Source: Undibacterium paludis (GTDB lineage Bacteria > Pseudomonadota > Gammaproteobacteria > Burkholderiales > Burkholderiaceae_D). From it: a stretch of 64,000 nt of DNA. The stretch is taken from NCBI RefSeq assembly GCF_022568815.1, contig NZ_JAKZHX010000005.1:300820-364819 (forward strand), in the 5' to 3' direction. The position numbers were made by a program, and so were the translations under genes. The notes under the pieces were generated by a model that saw only the letters and a list, made by a program, of their open reading frames with translations, did not search any database and was not told the origin of the DNA. This document shows, piece after piece, positions 1 through 8,423 of the stretch. Each line of letters opens with the position of its first letter. Positions within the stretch are counted from its first letter, which is position 1.

Positions 1-54
1 AGGATTAATCTTCAAAGGCCACAAACGAATATGCTTTACTCAAAAGTGTATGAC

Positions 55-69
55 AAGCATCAGATGCTT
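55..69 (-). terminator. weak hairpin downstream of the adenosyltransferase gene
   Basis: A six-base inverted repeat (aagcat/atgctt, three-base loop) lies about 30 bases past the stop codon of the minus-strand adenosyltransferase gene. There is no clear T-run, so termination here is only a possibility. Confidence 0.25.
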
Positions 70-97
70 CAAATTACACTAGCTTTGGCAAGTTTTT

Positions 98-649
98 TTA
101 CCGTTCCCTGCCCTTCTCCCACAACACATCGCTCCCCCCCGCATACCGGTTCAACACCCGCGACAACACAAACAGCAAATCTGACAAACGGTTCATGTAC
201 TGGCGTGGTGCATCGTTGATGGTCTCTGCATTGCCGACGCTGACGATGGCGCGTTCGGCGCGGCGGCAGACTGTGCGGCAGACGTTGGCGATGGCGGCGG
301 CGCGGGAACCGCCGGGCAGGATGAAGTCTTTTAGCGGCGGCAGGTCGGCATTGTATTTTTCCAGCAGGGCGTCCAGCCTTTCTACCTGGGTATCGGTGAT
401 CATGGTGTAGCCGGGGATGCAGAGTTCGCCGCCCATGTCGAAGAGATCATGCTGAATGGATAACAATTCATGCTTCATCTGCTCTGGCATGTCTTCGCAC
501 AGCAAGACGCCGATTTGTGAATTGAGTTCGTCCACGTCGCCCATGGCGTGTACGCGCAGGGCGTCTTTGGCGATGCGGCTGCCGTCACCGAGGCCGGTGG
601 TGCCCTTGTCGCCAGTGCGTGTTGCAATTTTTGAGAGTCGGTTACCCAT
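98..649 (-). CDS. cob(I)yrinic acid a,c-diamide adenosyltransferase, PduO type
   Basis: A 183-aa cytoplasmic protein of the PduO/MMAB family, which transfers the 5'-deoxyadenosyl group of ATP to cob(I)alamin to make coenzyme B12. The N-terminal ATP-binding loop TRTGDKGTTGLGDG is at about residues 10-23. The helical-bundle signatures FILPGG (about 110) and CRTVCRRAERAIV (about 123-135) and the C-terminal YMNRLSDLLFVL are all present, and the length is normal for the family. The gene stands alone here; the next gene is transcribed divergently from about 100 bp away. No cobalamin riboswitch is visible upstream. The family assignment is secure. Confidence 0.93.
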   Translation of the reverse strand: MGNRLSKIATRTGDKGTTGLGDGSRIAKDALRVHAMGDVDELNSQIGVLLCEDMPEQMKHELLSIQHDLFDMGGELCIPGYTMITDTQVERLDALLEKYNADLPPLKDFILPGGSRAAAIANVCRTVCRRAERAIVSVGNAETINDAPRQYMNRLSDLLFVLSRVLNRYAGGSDVLWEKGRER

Positions 650-755
650 GGCAAATAAAATAAAGTGAAAAATAAATAAGGAAGTTTGAAAGGATACGGC
701 AAAATTTGGCCGGACACAGCATAATAGAGCGTATCAAGACCCGTACGGAAGCATT

Positions 756-2180
756 ATGAACCATCCTGCCCTGTTAGCCAGTGTCAGAAAGCCCTTGCCG
801 GCCGGTTTGCTGCATGCCCTGCAAACCCTGCTGGAAGACCGTTGCAGCATTGCCCAGGCGGTGCGTGATCATCATGGCCGTGACGAGTCGTCTTATGACC
901 CCATGCCGCCAGAGGCGGTGGTGTTTGCCCAGAGTACGGAAGAGGTCGCTGCCATCGTCAGACTGTGCCATGCGCATGATGTGCCTGTTATCCCCTATGG
1001 TGCCGGCTCTTCGCTGGAAGGCCATATTCTTGCCCTGCATGGCGGTGTGACCATTGATCTGTCGCAAATGAACCAGATGATTGCCGTCCATGCTGAAGAC
1101 CTGACGGCCACGGTGCAGGCTGGCGTGACCCGCAAGCAGTTGAATACCGAGATACGCGATACCGGCCTGTTCTTCCCCATCGACCCCGGTGCTGACGCCA
1201 GCCTGGGCGGCATGGCGGCCACGCGGGCATCGGGCACGAATGCGGTACGCTATGGCACCATGCGCGAAAACGTCATGGCGCTGACGGTGGTGACGGCAGA
1301 TGGCCGCATCATACGCACGGGTTCACGCGCCAAGAAATCCTCAGCCGGCTATGACCTGACGCGGGTGTTTGTCGGCAGCGAAGGCACGCTGGGTATCATC
1401 ACTGAAGTGACGGTCAAGCTTTACCCTTTGCCCGAGGCGATATCGGCAGCGGTGTGCAGCTTCCCGGACAATGCCGATGCCGTCAATACCGTGATACAGA
1501 CCATTCAGATGGGTGTGCCGGTTGCGCGGGTGGAATTTCTCGATGCCAACGGCGTGCGCGCCATCAATGCGCATGACAAGCTCGATTTGCCGGTCAAACC
1601 TTTGCTGCTGTTTGAATTCCACGGTACCGAACATGGTGTGAAAGAGCAGGCCGAACTGGTGCAGGAAATTGCCGCCGCCAATGGCGCCGGGGACTTTGAG
1701 TGGGCGACACGACCAGAAGACCGTTCGCGCCTGTGGGCAGCACGGCACAATGCCTATTTTGCGCTGCTGCAGTTGCGGCCAGGTTCACGTTCCATTTCCA
1801 CCGATTGCTGCGTGCCGATTTCGCGCCTGGCTGAATGCATCAGCGAGACCCAGATTGATTGTGAAAACCACGGCATCACTTATTCCATCATCGGCCATGT
1901 CGGCGACGGCAACTTCCACGTGCTGATGCTGGTCGACCCTGACAGTGCAGAAGAAATCAATACTGCCGAAGCCGTCAACCAGCGTATGGTGACGCGCGCC
2001 ATTGCCATGGATGGCACCTGTACAGGTGAGCATGGCGTGGGCATGCACAAGATGCCGTTTTTGATTGAAGAACACGGAGCAGACGCCATACACATGATGC
2101 GCATGCTCAAGCATGCATTTGACCCCAAGAATATTTTAAACCCGGGCAAGATCATTGCGTGGGATGAGGTTGAAGAATGA
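756..2180 (+). CDS. FAD-linked oxidase, GlcD / D-lactate dehydrogenase type
   Basis: A 474-aa flavoprotein with an N-terminal FAD-binding domain of the PCMH/FAD_binding_4 type (about residues 50-230; PYGAGSSLEGH and GSEGTLGIITEVTVKLYPLP are typical) and a C-terminal FAD-oxidase_C domain ending in HAFDPKNILNPGKI. The histidine-rich GHVGDGNFH and the GEHGVG motif match glycolate oxidase GlcD and respiratory D-lactate dehydrogenases, which oxidise 2-hydroxyacids. No glcE or glcF partner is adjacent, which favours a single-subunit D-lactate or D-2-hydroxyacid dehydrogenase, but the substrate cannot be read from sequence. A LysR gene follows on the same strand after 77 bp. Confidence 0.88.
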   Translation: MNHPALLASVRKPLPAGLLHALQTLLEDRCSIAQAVRDHHGRDESSYDPMPPEAVVFAQSTEEVAAIVRLCHAHDVPVIPYGAGSSLEGHILALHGGVTIDLSQMNQMIAVHAEDLTATVQAGVTRKQLNTEIRDTGLFFPIDPGADASLGGMAATRASGTNAVRYGTMRENVMALTVVTADGRIIRTGSRAKKSSAGYDLTRVFVGSEGTLGIITEVTVKLYPLPEAISAAVCSFPDNADAVNTVIQTIQMGVPVARVEFLDANGVRAINAHDKLDLPVKPLLLFEFHGTEHGVKEQAELVQEIAAANGAGDFEWATRPEDRSRLWAARHNAYFALLQLRPGSRSISTDCCVPISRLAECISETQIDCENHGITYSIIGHVGDGNFHVLMLVDPDSAEEINTAEAVNQRMVTRAIAMDGTCTGEHGVGMHKMPFLIEEHGADAIHMMRMLKHAFDPKNILNPGKIIAWDEVEE

Positions 2181-2257
2181 GGACTGATACATTTTTTTGC
2201 GGCATAAAAAGATTTTTTAATAGCGGTAAGCAGCATCATTGATTTGGATAAAAACGT

Positions 2258-3145
2258 ATGGCAACACGATTACCACCAGTACATGCATTATCGGCTTTTG
2301 AAGCCGCTGCCCGTCACAGTTCTTTTGCCGTTGCGGCGGAAGAATTGTGTATCACCCCGTCCGCCCTGTCGCACCGCATACGCCTGCTGGAAGAGCATCT
2401 GTGCGAGCGCGTATTCGTGCGTGAAGGGCGCAGTGTCACCCTGACTGAATTTGGCCGTCGTTATCTCGATGTGGTGCGCGCTGCCTTGCGCACGCTGTCT
2501 GACTTTCCCTTGCCGAACAAGGTCACACAGAGCCAGTTGCGCGTCAAGGTAACAGTGCCGCCGACTTTTGCCCGTTATATGTTCATGCCGCGCCTGGCAG
2601 AGTTCATGCGTCAGCACCCTGACATAGAAATTGAAGTCTACCTGTTTGTACCGCTGTATGACCTGAGCCTGTCGGAAAGCGATGTTGAGGTACGTTTTGG
2701 CGCCGGTGAATACCCCAACCTGGTCACCAAGAAATTATTTGTGGAACCCAGCTTTGCGGTGGCGAGCCCGGCTTACCTGAAGTCTTTGCCGCCGATACAG
2801 GCACCGGCAGATTTGCGTCATGCAAAGCTTTTGCGTTCTGCGCTGGAACCCTGGCAGCCCTGGTTTGAAGTGGCGGGCCTGGACTGGCCTGAGCCAAGCA
2901 CGGGCCTGCGCATTGATGACCTGGGTCTGTTGCTGGAGGCGGTCAAGCATGGTCACGGCATAGGTCTGACACGACAGCATTTTGCCCAGGACATGATACG
3001 TCGCGGTGAAGTAGTCCGGGTGCTCGATATCCAGCTGGCGACACCGCCGCATGCTTATTACCTGGTGCATGAAGCGCAAGCCAATATACGGCCAGAGGTG
3101 CAGTTGTTCATTGACTGGATGCAGGCAGCCTACCAGCAAATCTGA
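2258..3145 (+). CDS. LysR-family transcriptional regulator, GcvA-like
   Basis: A 295-aa regulator. The N-terminal winged helix-turn-helix (about residues 5-65, PPVHALSAFEAAARHSSF and ITPSALSHRIRLLEEHL) has the GcvA-subgroup wording, and a periplasmic-binding-like effector domain follows (about 90-290). It lies 77 bp after the FAD-oxidase gene on the same strand and may regulate it; this is inferred from position only. It converges with the GGDEF-EAL gene, with 17 bp between the stop codons. Confidence 0.9.
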   Translation: MATRLPPVHALSAFEAAARHSSFAVAAEELCITPSALSHRIRLLEEHLCERVFVREGRSVTLTEFGRRYLDVVRAALRTLSDFPLPNKVTQSQLRVKVTVPPTFARYMFMPRLAEFMRQHPDIEIEVYLFVPLYDLSLSESDVEVRFGAGEYPNLVTKKLFVEPSFAVASPAYLKSLPPIQAPADLRHAKLLRSALEPWQPWFEVAGLDWPEPSTGLRIDDLGLLLEAVKHGHGIGLTRQHFAQDMIRRGEVVRVLDIQLATPPHAYYLVHEAQANIRPEVQLFIDWMQAAYQQI

Positions 3146-3162
3146 GACCGCTTGGGCCAAGA

Positions 3163-5529
3163 TCAGGCGATACTGCTGTTCTCCCTGGCTGGCGTCGCGA
3201 TCTGTTGTTGCAGGGCTATCCATTTGTCCAGCGCCATGGGGCGGGCGAACAGGAAGCCCTGCATGGAAGCGCAGCCATTGGCGATCAGGAACTCTGCCTG
3301 TTCGCGCGTCTCCACCCCTTCTGCCACCACGCGCAAACCCAGGTGGGCTGCCATGGACAGGATGGATTGCACGATGGCCGTGTCATTGGCGTCACCGGGA
3401 GTGTCCTGCACAAAACTCCTGTCTATCTTGAGTTCATACAGGGGCAGGCGCTTGAGGTAGGCCAGGCTGGAGTAGCCCGTGCCAAAGTCATCGATGGAAA
3501 AGCGTATGCCCAGCGTGGTCAGTTCCAGCATGCGTTCTATGGTGTCTTGCAGGTTGTCGATGAGCAGGCCTTCAGTGACTTCAAAGATCAGCCGGGACGG
3601 TGATGCGCCCGTATATTTGAGCACACGCTTCACCTTGGCGACAAAGTCTGGCTGGCGGAATTGCTTGGGGCTGACATTGATGGACACGGGCAGATCAAAA
3701 CCGGCGGCATGCAGTTGCAGCAATGCAAGGCACCCCTGCTCCATGACCCAGTCACCCAGCCGCAATATCATGCCGGACTCTTCTGCCACGGGGATGAACA
3801 GGGCCGGTGAAATCGGCCCGCGCTCGGGGTGTGTCCAGCGCATCAGCATTTCGCCACCGACCGGTTTGCCCAGCCTGTCCACCTGGGCCTGCATGTACAT
3901 CTGCAACTGTCCACCGGAGATGGCTTCGGCCAGTTCCCTTTCCATGGTCAGTCTTTGTTCGACCTCGGTCTGCATGCCCGTTTCATAGAACGCGATCTGG
4001 TTGCGGCCACTGCTCTTGGCGCGGTACATGGCGGTGTCGGCCTCACGCAGCAGGTCATGGGCATTCTGGTTGTCACGTGGCAGCATGGTCACACCGATGC
4101 TGCAGGTAGTGCTGTATTGCAGGCCGTCGATGTCAAAAAACTGCGAGATGGAATGACGGATTTTTTCTGCCACGGCCTGGGCAGCACGCGCACCGGCTGT
4201 CACGTCAGTGGAGATATGGCACAGCAGTACGACGAATTCATCACCGCCGATATGGGCAACCGTATCGACCTCACGCAGGCTGCTGGCCAGTCTTTGCGAC
4301 ACCAGGGTCAGCAGGGCGTCACCAACGGAATGGCCACGTGCATCATTGATGTATTTGAAATGGTCCAGATCAATGAACAGGACGGCGCTGACCATGCTGC
4401 TGCGCCTGGCTGTCGCCAGCAGTATGCTCATGCGGTCAAGCAGCAGGCGGCGGTTGGGCAGGCCGGTCAGCACGTCAAAATAGGCCAGCTTGTGTATATG
4501 TTCCTGGGCTTTTTTGCGTTCGCTGATGTCGCGACCAGTCGCCACCCAGTGCGTGTATTGCCCATGTTCATCGGCCAGGGGAACGACATCGGCTTCCATC
4601 CAGAATTCGCTGCCATCCTTGGTATAGCAGATCAATTCTATGTGCACTGATTCACAGGCGGCCAGGGCATTATTGAGTCTTTCCAGTTCGTCTTGCTGGG
4701 TGCGTGGTCCTTGCAAAAAAACCGGCGACCGGCCCATCACCTCGCTGTCCTTGTAACCCGTCTGGCGCATGAAGGCGTCATTGACAAATACCAGCCTCAG
4801 CCTTTGCTTGTCTGCGGCATCAGCTTCAACCTTGATGATCATCACGATGTCATTGAGACGTGCGACAGCGGCAACAATCAGACGCAGTTCTTCGTTTGCC
4901 GCCTTGAGTGAGGATTGCCCCTGTTGCAGGGACGCGGTGATCACCCTCTGGCTTTCCAGCGAACCATCCAACCTTTGCAGGAGCACACCGCAAGAAATGG
5001 AAATGACGGCAGCAATAAAAGTGAAGTTGATGGTGACCACCACCAGTTGCATGACGGGGTGAGAATCAAATCCGAACACGTGCAGGTTGGTATCAGACAT
5101 ATAGCCGACAACGAGCAGGCTCGATGAAGCCAGCACCAGGGCCTGCATGGCCCGGCGTATGTTCAGCAGCAGCGAAGTCAATGCCGGGAAAGCCATCAGG
5201 TAAATCAGGCCGGTCAGGCCGACCTTGATGATGAACCAGACGCCGAGCAGGTAAATCAGCAACAGGAAATTCCAGGCACGCTGTTCAAAATTGAGGAAAG
5301 GCAGACGCCAGATAGTAGCTATCCAGGCCAGGGCCAGCAGATCAACGACAACGACAGACCAGAGGTTTTCAGTAATCGCCAGCACGATGCTGGGTACCGC
5401 TGTTGCGCCGCCCAGCACCAGCACAAAAAACAGGATGGCAGACAACACCTGCTCTCGCCACTGATGGGTTTCAGTCAGCGTAGAAGGGTGTGCCAGATAG
5501 GTGCTGCGGATGAATTGAAAAACAGTCAC
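3163..5529 (-). CDS. membrane PAS-GGDEF-EAL cyclic-di-GMP protein
   Basis: A 788-aa protein. About six hydrophobic segments lie in residues 28-200, followed by a short coiled coil, a PAS domain (about 225-345, with the PAC-type ending ATGRDISERKKAQ), a GGDEF domain (about 350-520) and an EAL domain (about 535-785). The diguanylate cyclase signature IGGDEF is intact. The EAL motif reads EML (GGEMLMRW). The other EAL-domain residues are kept: SINVSPKQF, FEVTEG, IDDFGTGYSSL, KIDRSFV and VAEGVET. A phosphodiesterase could therefore still be active, since the metal-binding glutamate of the first motif remains. The protein probably senses an intramembrane or redox cue and adjusts c-di-GMP. Confidence 0.92.
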   Translation of the reverse strand: MTVFQFIRSTYLAHPSTLTETHQWREQVLSAILFFVLVLGGATAVPSIVLAITENLWSVVVVDLLALAWIATIWRLPFLNFEQRAWNFLLLIYLLGVWFIIKVGLTGLIYLMAFPALTSLLLNIRRAMQALVLASSSLLVVGYMSDTNLHVFGFDSHPVMQLVVVTINFTFIAAVISISCGVLLQRLDGSLESQRVITASLQQGQSSLKAANEELRLIVAAVARLNDIVMIIKVEADAADKQRLRLVFVNDAFMRQTGYKDSEVMGRSPVFLQGPRTQQDELERLNNALAACESVHIELICYTKDGSEFWMEADVVPLADEHGQYTHWVATGRDISERKKAQEHIHKLAYFDVLTGLPNRRLLLDRMSILLATARRSSMVSAVLFIDLDHFKYINDARGHSVGDALLTLVSQRLASSLREVDTVAHIGGDEFVVLLCHISTDVTAGARAAQAVAEKIRHSISQFFDIDGLQYSTTCSIGVTMLPRDNQNAHDLLREADTAMYRAKSSGRNQIAFYETGMQTEVEQRLTMERELAEAISGGQLQMYMQAQVDRLGKPVGGEMLMRWTHPERGPISPALFIPVAEESGMILRLGDWVMEQGCLALLQLHAAGFDLPVSINVSPKQFRQPDFVAKVKRVLKYTGASPSRLIFEVTEGLLIDNLQDTIERMLELTTLGIRFSIDDFGTGYSSLAYLKRLPLYELKIDRSFVQDTPGDANDTAIVQSILSMAAHLGLRVVAEGVETREQAEFLIANGCASMQGFLFARPMALDKWIALQQQIATPARENSSIA

Positions 5530-5670
5530 AAATGCTGTCCTTCTGCAATCAAACCTCAGAGCGGGCCAGACTCAGGCGTAACGTCTAACGGTGGCCATTA
5601 CAGTAATACTATACCAACATTTGCACTATTACGTAGCGATTCAACACAGTTTCAATGATTGCAACCGAAA

Positions 5671-5697
5671 TGCCACAGCGCATCTTGAGCTGTGGCA
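5671..5697 (-). terminator. candidate terminator of the DsbA-like/aldo-keto reductase operon
   Basis: A perfect eight-base inverted repeat (tgccacag/ctgtggca) with an 11-base loop sits about 47 bases past the stop codon of the aldo/keto reductase gene. On the minus strand it is followed by a short T-rich stretch. Confidence 0.4.
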
Positions 5698-5743
5698 AGT
5701 ACATTATATTGCTTTAAAATTTATCAGCGCTTGCTTGAATATT

Positions 5744-6667
5744 TCAATCGACGTTTTTGCCGGCTGACGCACACCACAGGGCAAACCATTGCTCACGGCT
5801 GAGTTTGATATTGGTGGCCTGCACTGCTTCCTTAACGGCAGCAATCCGGCCAGATCCAGTCAATACCAGTGGCCTTGACGGATGCTGCAATATCCAGGCA
5901 ATGGCGATGACCGGTGTGCTGACTGCATGCTCGTCGGCAATTTTTGCCAGCACCTTGCTGATACGCCGGCCCTGCTCGTTTTGTTCATGCAGTGGCATGA
6001 ACAAGCTGCCGCCGCCCAGGGCCGACCAGATCATCGGTGCAATGCGCAAACGTTGCAATAAATCAAGAGTACCGTCATGCAGGGGTTGCCTATGCAACAA
6101 CGACATTTCAATCTGATTGGTCACCAGCGGAAAGCGTGAGGCCAGCAATTCAAACTGGCTATTAGTGAAGTTGGACACACCAAAGTGCCTGACCTTGCCG
6201 CTGTCCTGCAATTGCCTGAAGGCATCTGCCATTTCATCAGCGTCCATCAGCGGGTCTGGCCTGTGTATCAATAGCAGGTCAAGCTGCTCCAGTTGCATGG
6301 CGCGCAGCGATTGTTCTGCCGAGGCAATGATATGCGCTGCACTGGTGTCGTAGTGCTGCATGCCGTGCGCAGGTCTGTTGGCAGAAACCAGCTTGATGCC
6401 GCATTTGCTGACAAACTGGAATTTGTCGCGCAGATGCGGTGCCAGGGCAAGCGCTTCACCGAGCAGGCTTTCGCTCTGGTAGTCGCCATAGATATCTGCC
6501 TGGTCGATGGTGGTAATGCCCAGTTCCAGTGCCTGCTCCAGAAAACTCACCCTTTGCTGTGGCGTCATCTGCCAGCTGACCAGACGCCACAGGCCCAGCA
6601 CGACGCGCGAAAATTCTGGCCCGTCCGGTGCGATCTTCAGTGCAGGGCTATGCAGGTGATTGCTCAT
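5744..6667 (-). CDS. aldo/keto reductase (YdhF-like)
   Basis: A 307-aa TIM-barrel oxidoreductase using NADPH. It has the AKR signatures GITTIDQADIYGDY (about residues 49-62, with catalytic Asp and Tyr), the active-site lysine region (FVSKCGIK, about 87) and VRHFGVSNFTNSQFELL (about 156-172). The wording is closest to the E. coli YdhF group. The physiological carbonyl substrate is unknown. Its start codon overlaps the stop of the upstream DsbA-like gene (ATGA overlap), so the two are translationally coupled. Confidence 0.9.
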   Translation of the reverse strand: MSNHLHSPALKIAPDGPEFSRVVLGLWRLVSWQMTPQQRVSFLEQALELGITTIDQADIYGDYQSESLLGEALALAPHLRDKFQFVSKCGIKLVSANRPAHGMQHYDTSAAHIIASAEQSLRAMQLEQLDLLLIHRPDPLMDADEMADAFRQLQDSGKVRHFGVSNFTNSQFELLASRFPLVTNQIEMSLLHRQPLHDGTLDLLQRLRIAPMIWSALGGGSLFMPLHEQNEQGRRISKVLAKIADEHAVSTPVIAIAWILQHPSRPLVLTGSGRIAAVKEAVQATNIKLSREQWFALWCASAGKNVD

Positions 6668-7332
6668 GCTTGTTCTTTCTGTGATGACTGCTGTAATTCT
6701 TGCAGGGACTTGATCAGGTCGTCGCGTGCTGTATAGCCATTGGCTATCATGTGCAGGGCATTGTCATGCAAGACCAGCAGCGCCGGGAAACCGCGTATGC
6801 CCCATTGCTGGCTCTGTTCAAAGTCGGCCCTGGTATCCGACATGGCCATGGGGGATGCGAGCGTCTCGCCGAAGCTGGCTTCATCAAAACTGCCCTCGCC
6901 TTCGACCTGGTTCATGGCGGCAACGGCCAGCTCTGCCAGTACGGCAGAATCGCACACATCGCGCGCACTGGCATAAAAACCATGCTGTATGGCATGGAAT
7001 ACCGCCAGCACGGCCCGGCCACTGTCATCATCTGTCAGGATGCGGGCTGTCACAACGGCGCGGCAGGCCGGCTCTGTATCATAGATAAAGCCCGGCCGCA
7101 TCAGGGCCTGCTCATCGAAAGGCAGGCCGCTGCGCTCTGCCACGTGTTGCCAGTGGCCCAGCAACATGGTACGAGTGGCATCGTCAAGCGCTTGCTTGTT
7201 ATAGGCGCGCAAACCGCCCATGACCAGGTCAATTTTTGCATCTGGTATAGTTTCCAGCAGGGCCTGCAATTCCGGCCCGAAGCCATAACACCAGGAACAC
7301 ATGGGGTCGGCTACGTAGATCAGGTGAGTCAT
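6664..7332 (-). CDS. DsbA-family thioredoxin-fold protein (FrnE/YwbO-like)
   Basis: A protein of about 222 aa when started at 7332, beginning MTHLIYVADPMCSWCYGF. The CSWC redox motif near residues 12-15 and the long helical insertion are typical of cytoplasmic DsbA-like proteins of the FrnE/2-hydroxychromene isomerase-like group. No signal peptide is present with this start, so it probably acts in the cytoplasm. The frame remains open upstream to 7446, but the extra 38 residues are not conserved in style and the thioredoxin beta-strand begins right at this start. It forms a coupled pair with the aldo/keto reductase, suggesting a shared role in redox or carbonyl stress. Confidence 0.85.
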   Translation of the reverse strand: MTHLIYVADPMCSWCYGFGPELQALLETIPDAKIDLVMGGLRAYNKQALDDATRTMLLGHWQHVAERSGLPFDEQALMRPGFIYDTEPACRAVVTARILTDDDSGRAVLAVFHAIQHGFYASARDVCDSAVLAELAVAAMNQVEGEGSFDEASFGETLASPMAMSDTRADFEQSQQWGIRGFPALLVLHDNALHMIANGYTARDDLIKSLQELQQSSQKEQA

Positions 7333-7519
7333 TGTTTTCTCTGGTGTCTGTGTTGAATAGGTTTGTATTAAATGCATTTGTATGGAATGAGCTGGTATGT
7401 CATTGTATAGAAACTGGAAAAAGACTGTCATGGTCGCCAGCACCATGGTCAGTTCTGACTATGCTTGCCAAGTGCATAATCCGGTGCAATACTAAGATAG
7501 AGATTCTTGGTGTTACTAA

Positions 7520-7631
7520 GAGGCTGTTGCGAAATTAAGATGGCTAGGCGACGCCGACGCAGGCAGTACTTTAGTACCGGGTTTTACGTTCGGGAGGCGC
7601 AACAACGCCAGCTTAATTTCGCAACAGCCTC
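7520..7631. mobile_element. 112-bp MITE-like palindromic element
   Basis: Perfect terminal inverted repeats of 20 bases begin gaggctgttgcgaaattaag at the left and end cttaatttcgcaacagcctc at the right. The interior (about 72 bases) is itself partly self-complementary (tggctaggcgacgcc against tggcgttgttgcgcc). The bases next to the ends are TAA on both sides, which would fit a 3-bp target duplication. There is no transposase inside, so this looks like a small non-autonomous element or the fused ends of an IS5-type insertion sequence; the family is an inference. Confidence 0.72.
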
Positions 7632-7647
7632 TAAAGAAATGATCGCC

Positions 7648-8373
7648 ATGACCGAGCAAACAGCACAGCAACTACAGTACGAACAAAAGATGGCTTACTT
7701 TGATGAGCGTCTGGTGCTGTATCGGCAAGTCATCGGCGGCTGGCCCACCAATATCAGTTCTGAAGAGCAGGAACGCGAAATCCGTTTCTTGTGGCAAACC
7801 GATTATTCCCATGCATCGTCACTGCTGCGTGACCATCCACAAGACATGACAGTCAAGCTGGTGGTGGCAGAACTGCTGCGCATGGGACACAATCTGGGCA
7901 TACCTAATGCAGCGCAACATGCCGACATGTTGCTCAATGAAATTTTCCGGATTGATGAATATCACCTGCAAGCAATGATGTGCAGGGCCACCATGTATGT
8001 CAGTCTGCATCATGACCTGATGCCCGATGCCGAACGTCTGTTCAGCAAGGTGATAGAGCTGACCACACCTTACGTACCGGCAGAAGCCTATCAAGGCCTG
8101 GGCTTTGCCTGCCTGCATCAGGGAAAAACCGGGGAAGCCATCGTCCAGTTCGACAAATACCTGAAACTGGTACCGGCAGATGGCAAGGTCAAGGAGATTA
8201 CCGAGCGACTGAGGGCAGGGGAAAAAGGCTCTTCACGTTTTTACCCTGATCCGCAATTGTCAACTGACACCGCCGCAACAGAAACATTGTCGGCAAGTGG
8301 AACAGCAACGCCGTCGTCACAGCAGGAAGAAGCCGCATTCAAACCCATCAAACCCTGGTGGAAATTCTGGTAA
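7648..8373 (+). CDS. tetratricopeptide-repeat protein of unknown function
   Basis: A protein of about 241 aa with TPR-like helical repeats in roughly residues 55-180 (for example LMPDAERLFSKVIEL and AYQGLGFACLHQGKTGEAIVQF), then a Ser/Thr/Ala-rich tail and an aromatic C-terminus (FKPIKPWWKFW). No signal peptide or membrane segment is evident. The frame stays open upstream to 7507, but that stretch translates the MITE-like element and is arginine-rich nonsense. I therefore chose the ATG at 7648, which has an AAAGAA stretch nine bases upstream; 7639 is an alternative. It converges with anmK. Probably a scaffold protein; partners are unknown. Confidence 0.72.
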   Translation: MTEQTAQQLQYEQKMAYFDERLVLYRQVIGGWPTNISSEEQEREIRFLWQTDYSHASSLLRDHPQDMTVKLVVAELLRMGHNLGIPNAAQHADMLLNEIFRIDEYHLQAMMCRATMYVSLHHDLMPDAERLFSKVIELTTPYVPAEAYQGLGFACLHQGKTGEAIVQFDKYLKLVPADGKVKEITERLRAGEKGSSRFYPDPQLSTDTAATETLSASGTATPSSQQEEAAFKPIKPWWKFW

Positions 8374-8423
8374 ATACCACGCCCTTTTCACGTACCATTT
8401 CTTGCGCGATCTCATGCACCATA

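Noticed and set aside
3829..4650. 273-codon frame antisense to the PAS-GGDEF-EAL gene
   Set aside because: Lies inside a well-supported gene and shows no motif.
7507..7638. N-terminal extension of the TPR protein through the MITE-like element
   Set aside because: Translates palindromic DNA into an Arg-rich stretch unlike TPR proteins; start behind the element is more likely.
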